Origin: Chloroflexota bacterium
GTDB taxonomy: Bacteria; Chloroflexota; Dehalococcoidia; Dehalococcoidales; JAUYDJ01
Direction of reading: 5' to 3'
Length of the DNA: 5,544 nucleotides
Assembly (NCBI GenBank): GCA_030690025.1
Contig: JAUYDJ010000202.1
Span: 1-5,544 of the forward strand
Within the stretch, counting starts at the first letter, position 1, and each line of letters begins with the position of its first letter. Made by a program: the position numbers and the translations under genes. Below the pieces are notes generated by a model. That model searched no databases. It worked only from the letters and a program-made list of their open reading frames with translations, and had not been told where the DNA came from. This document shows, in pieces, positions 4,799 through 5,544 of this stretch.

Positions 4799-5411
4799 GA
4801 AACCGGCGAATGCGACGATACCGCTGTCTGGAGTCGCCTGGGCTGGACAAGTTTAGCCAGCCAGATACTCATCTCATAGAGGACAATAAGCGGCATTGCC
4901 ACCAGACTCTGGTTGATGGGGTCAAAGGTGGGGGTGATAAGCGCCGCCAGCACAAAAGCCATTACCATTGCCATTTTCCGCTTGCTGGCCAGCCAGCCCG
5001 GGGTGATAACCCCAAGCCGGGCCAGGAAAGTGCTTACCACCGGTAATTCAAAAATGCCTCCGGTCGCCAGTATTACCCTGGTCACCACAGTAATATAGCT
5101 GCCAATCCTGATTTGGGGAATGGCAATATTGTCCCCGAAGGTGAGCAAGAAGCGTACTGCGGGAGACATAAGCACAAAGTAGCTGAAGGCTACGCCGCCG
5201 GCGAACATCAGGAACACCCACGGTAGCACCAGGAGGACGCACCTTTTTTCTTTCGGAGTGAGGGTCGGCGCCATGAACATGATTACCTGGTAGACCAGGT
5301 AGGGCATGGCCAGGGCAATGCCTGCCGCCAGGCACACCTTCATGTAGATGCCGGGCATCTCGGTCATGTCTATATAGATTAGCTTGATGCCGCCGGCGGG
5401 CAAGACTAGTG
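4795..5411 (-). pseudogene. tatC: Sec-independent translocase TatC, 5'-truncated
   Basis: About 205 C-terminal residues of TatC, the multispanning membrane receptor for twin-arginine signal peptides, run from LVLPAGG (5409) to the stop at 4797-4795. Five of six membrane helices remain, with the family landmarks VIMFMAP and PKEKR (Phe and Glu matching E. coli TatC Phe94 and Glu103), FLARLGVI and TPTFDPINQSLVAMPL. Missing are the N-terminal cytoplasmic segment with the HLxELR motif and the first helix, which form half of the signal-peptide binding site. At 5412 the frame passes into the MITE-like element; it stays open to a TTG at 5502, giving MIRNPCLPLDSSLRWND, which is repeat-encoded and not TatC. 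ATG at 5367 could start a shorter protein of 190 residues, but has no good ribosome binding site. The 5' part may lie beyond the window. A working protein is unlikely. Confidence 0.75.
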
Positions 5412-5544
5412 TAGTGTCTCGTATATATCTTGACGTATGATGGATGTTGATGTCATTCCAGCGCAGGCTGGAATCCAGGGGCAAACATGGATTCCGGATC
5501 AAGTCCGGAATGACAGAGACTGTAAAGACATTTGTAAGACACTA
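5412..5544. mobile_element. MITE-like element with IS630-type ends
   Basis: This 133-base non-coding element has terminal inverted repeats: TAGTGTCTCG at the left (plus strand) and TAGTGTCTTA at the right (minus strand), matching at 17 of the first 23 positions. Both ends begin with TA, the target duplicated by IS630/Tc1-mariner transposases. The left end matches the IS630 terminus at 268 at 18 of 23 positions. The interior has nested palindromes. It adjoins the broken start of tatC and ends exactly at the last base of the window, so its right flank cannot be seen. Confidence 0.7.
5451..5515. repeat. Cruciform-like nested palindrome inside the MITE
   Basis: Outer arms TGTCATTCC (5451-5459) and GGAATGACA (5507-5515) enclose further pairings: TTCCAGC/GCTGGAA (5456-5473), GGAATCCA/TGGATTCC (5470-5495) and TTCCGGA/TCCGGAA (5492-5510). 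The pairings share bases, so alternative folds compete: one long arm or a clover of hairpins. Repeats of this wording are widespread in bacterial genomes and often create spurious short reading frames, such as the DSSLRWND frame here. Confidence 0.75.

Noticed and set aside
5412..5502. N-terminal extension of TatC starting at TTG 5502
   Set aside because: The residues come from the MITE palindrome, not from TatC, and lack the conserved N-terminal motif; I treat them as a chance open frame.

Overview
The window is a 5.5 kb piece of a bacterial genome carrying an anaerobic-respiration type gene pair, framed by mobile and repetitive DNA. The TatC-like protein and the style of the interspersed palindromic repeats remind me of Chloroflexota of the class Dehalococcoidia. 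That is an impression from protein wording and repeat type, not a phylogeny. The genes are moderately GC-rich and the spacers are visibly more AT-rich.

Layout, left to right. (1) Positions 1-268 are one end of an IS630-family element: the terminal repeat, a strong promoter and the first 71 codons of the transposase, reading leftward out of the window. (2) Positions 269-546 are the C-terminal remnant of a large serine recombinase, apparently cut by that element, whose last codons lie inside a dispersed palindromic repeat (503-577). (3) Positions 612-1598 (minus) encode an intact D-2-hydroxyacid dehydrogenase with its own near-consensus promoter. (4) Positions 1599-1782 are a divergent control region with two perfect palindromes. 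(5) Positions 1783-3978 encode a DmsA-like molybdopterin oxidoreductase without a Tat signal. (6) Positions 3979-4189 hold a nested hairpin element. (7) Positions 4190-4798 encode a DmsB-like protein with sixteen cysteines suited to four [4Fe-4S] clusters. (8) Positions 4795-5411 (minus) are a tatC gene that has lost its first transmembrane helix. (9) Positions 5412-5544 are a small MITE-like element that ends exactly at the last base of the window.

How the genes may work together: the DmsA-like and DmsB-like proteins should form a molybdenum/iron-sulfur oxidoreductase with the electron path Mo-bisMGD, FS0 and then four clusters in the small subunit. The sequence points to a DMSO-reductase-type active site with a probable serine Mo ligand, but does not reveal the substrate. 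No DmsC/NrfD membrane anchor and no TorD/DmsD chaperone is present. The large subunit has no export signal, so the complex is predicted to be cytoplasmic or anchored by a subunit encoded elsewhere. The divergent dehydrogenase could supply or consume a 2-hydroxyacid/2-oxoacid pair, but only shared control DNA links it to the oxidoreductase.

The most notable observation is that the IS630 end on the left and the MITE on the right share a terminal repeat (18 of the first 23 bases, including an identical CTTGAC block). The right-hand element therefore looks like a non-autonomous relative mobilised by this type of transposase, and it sits where the beginning of tatC should be. I found no CRISPR array, tRNA, rRNA or recognisable defence system, and no wholly new system; the novelty is in the repeat biology and the control regions.
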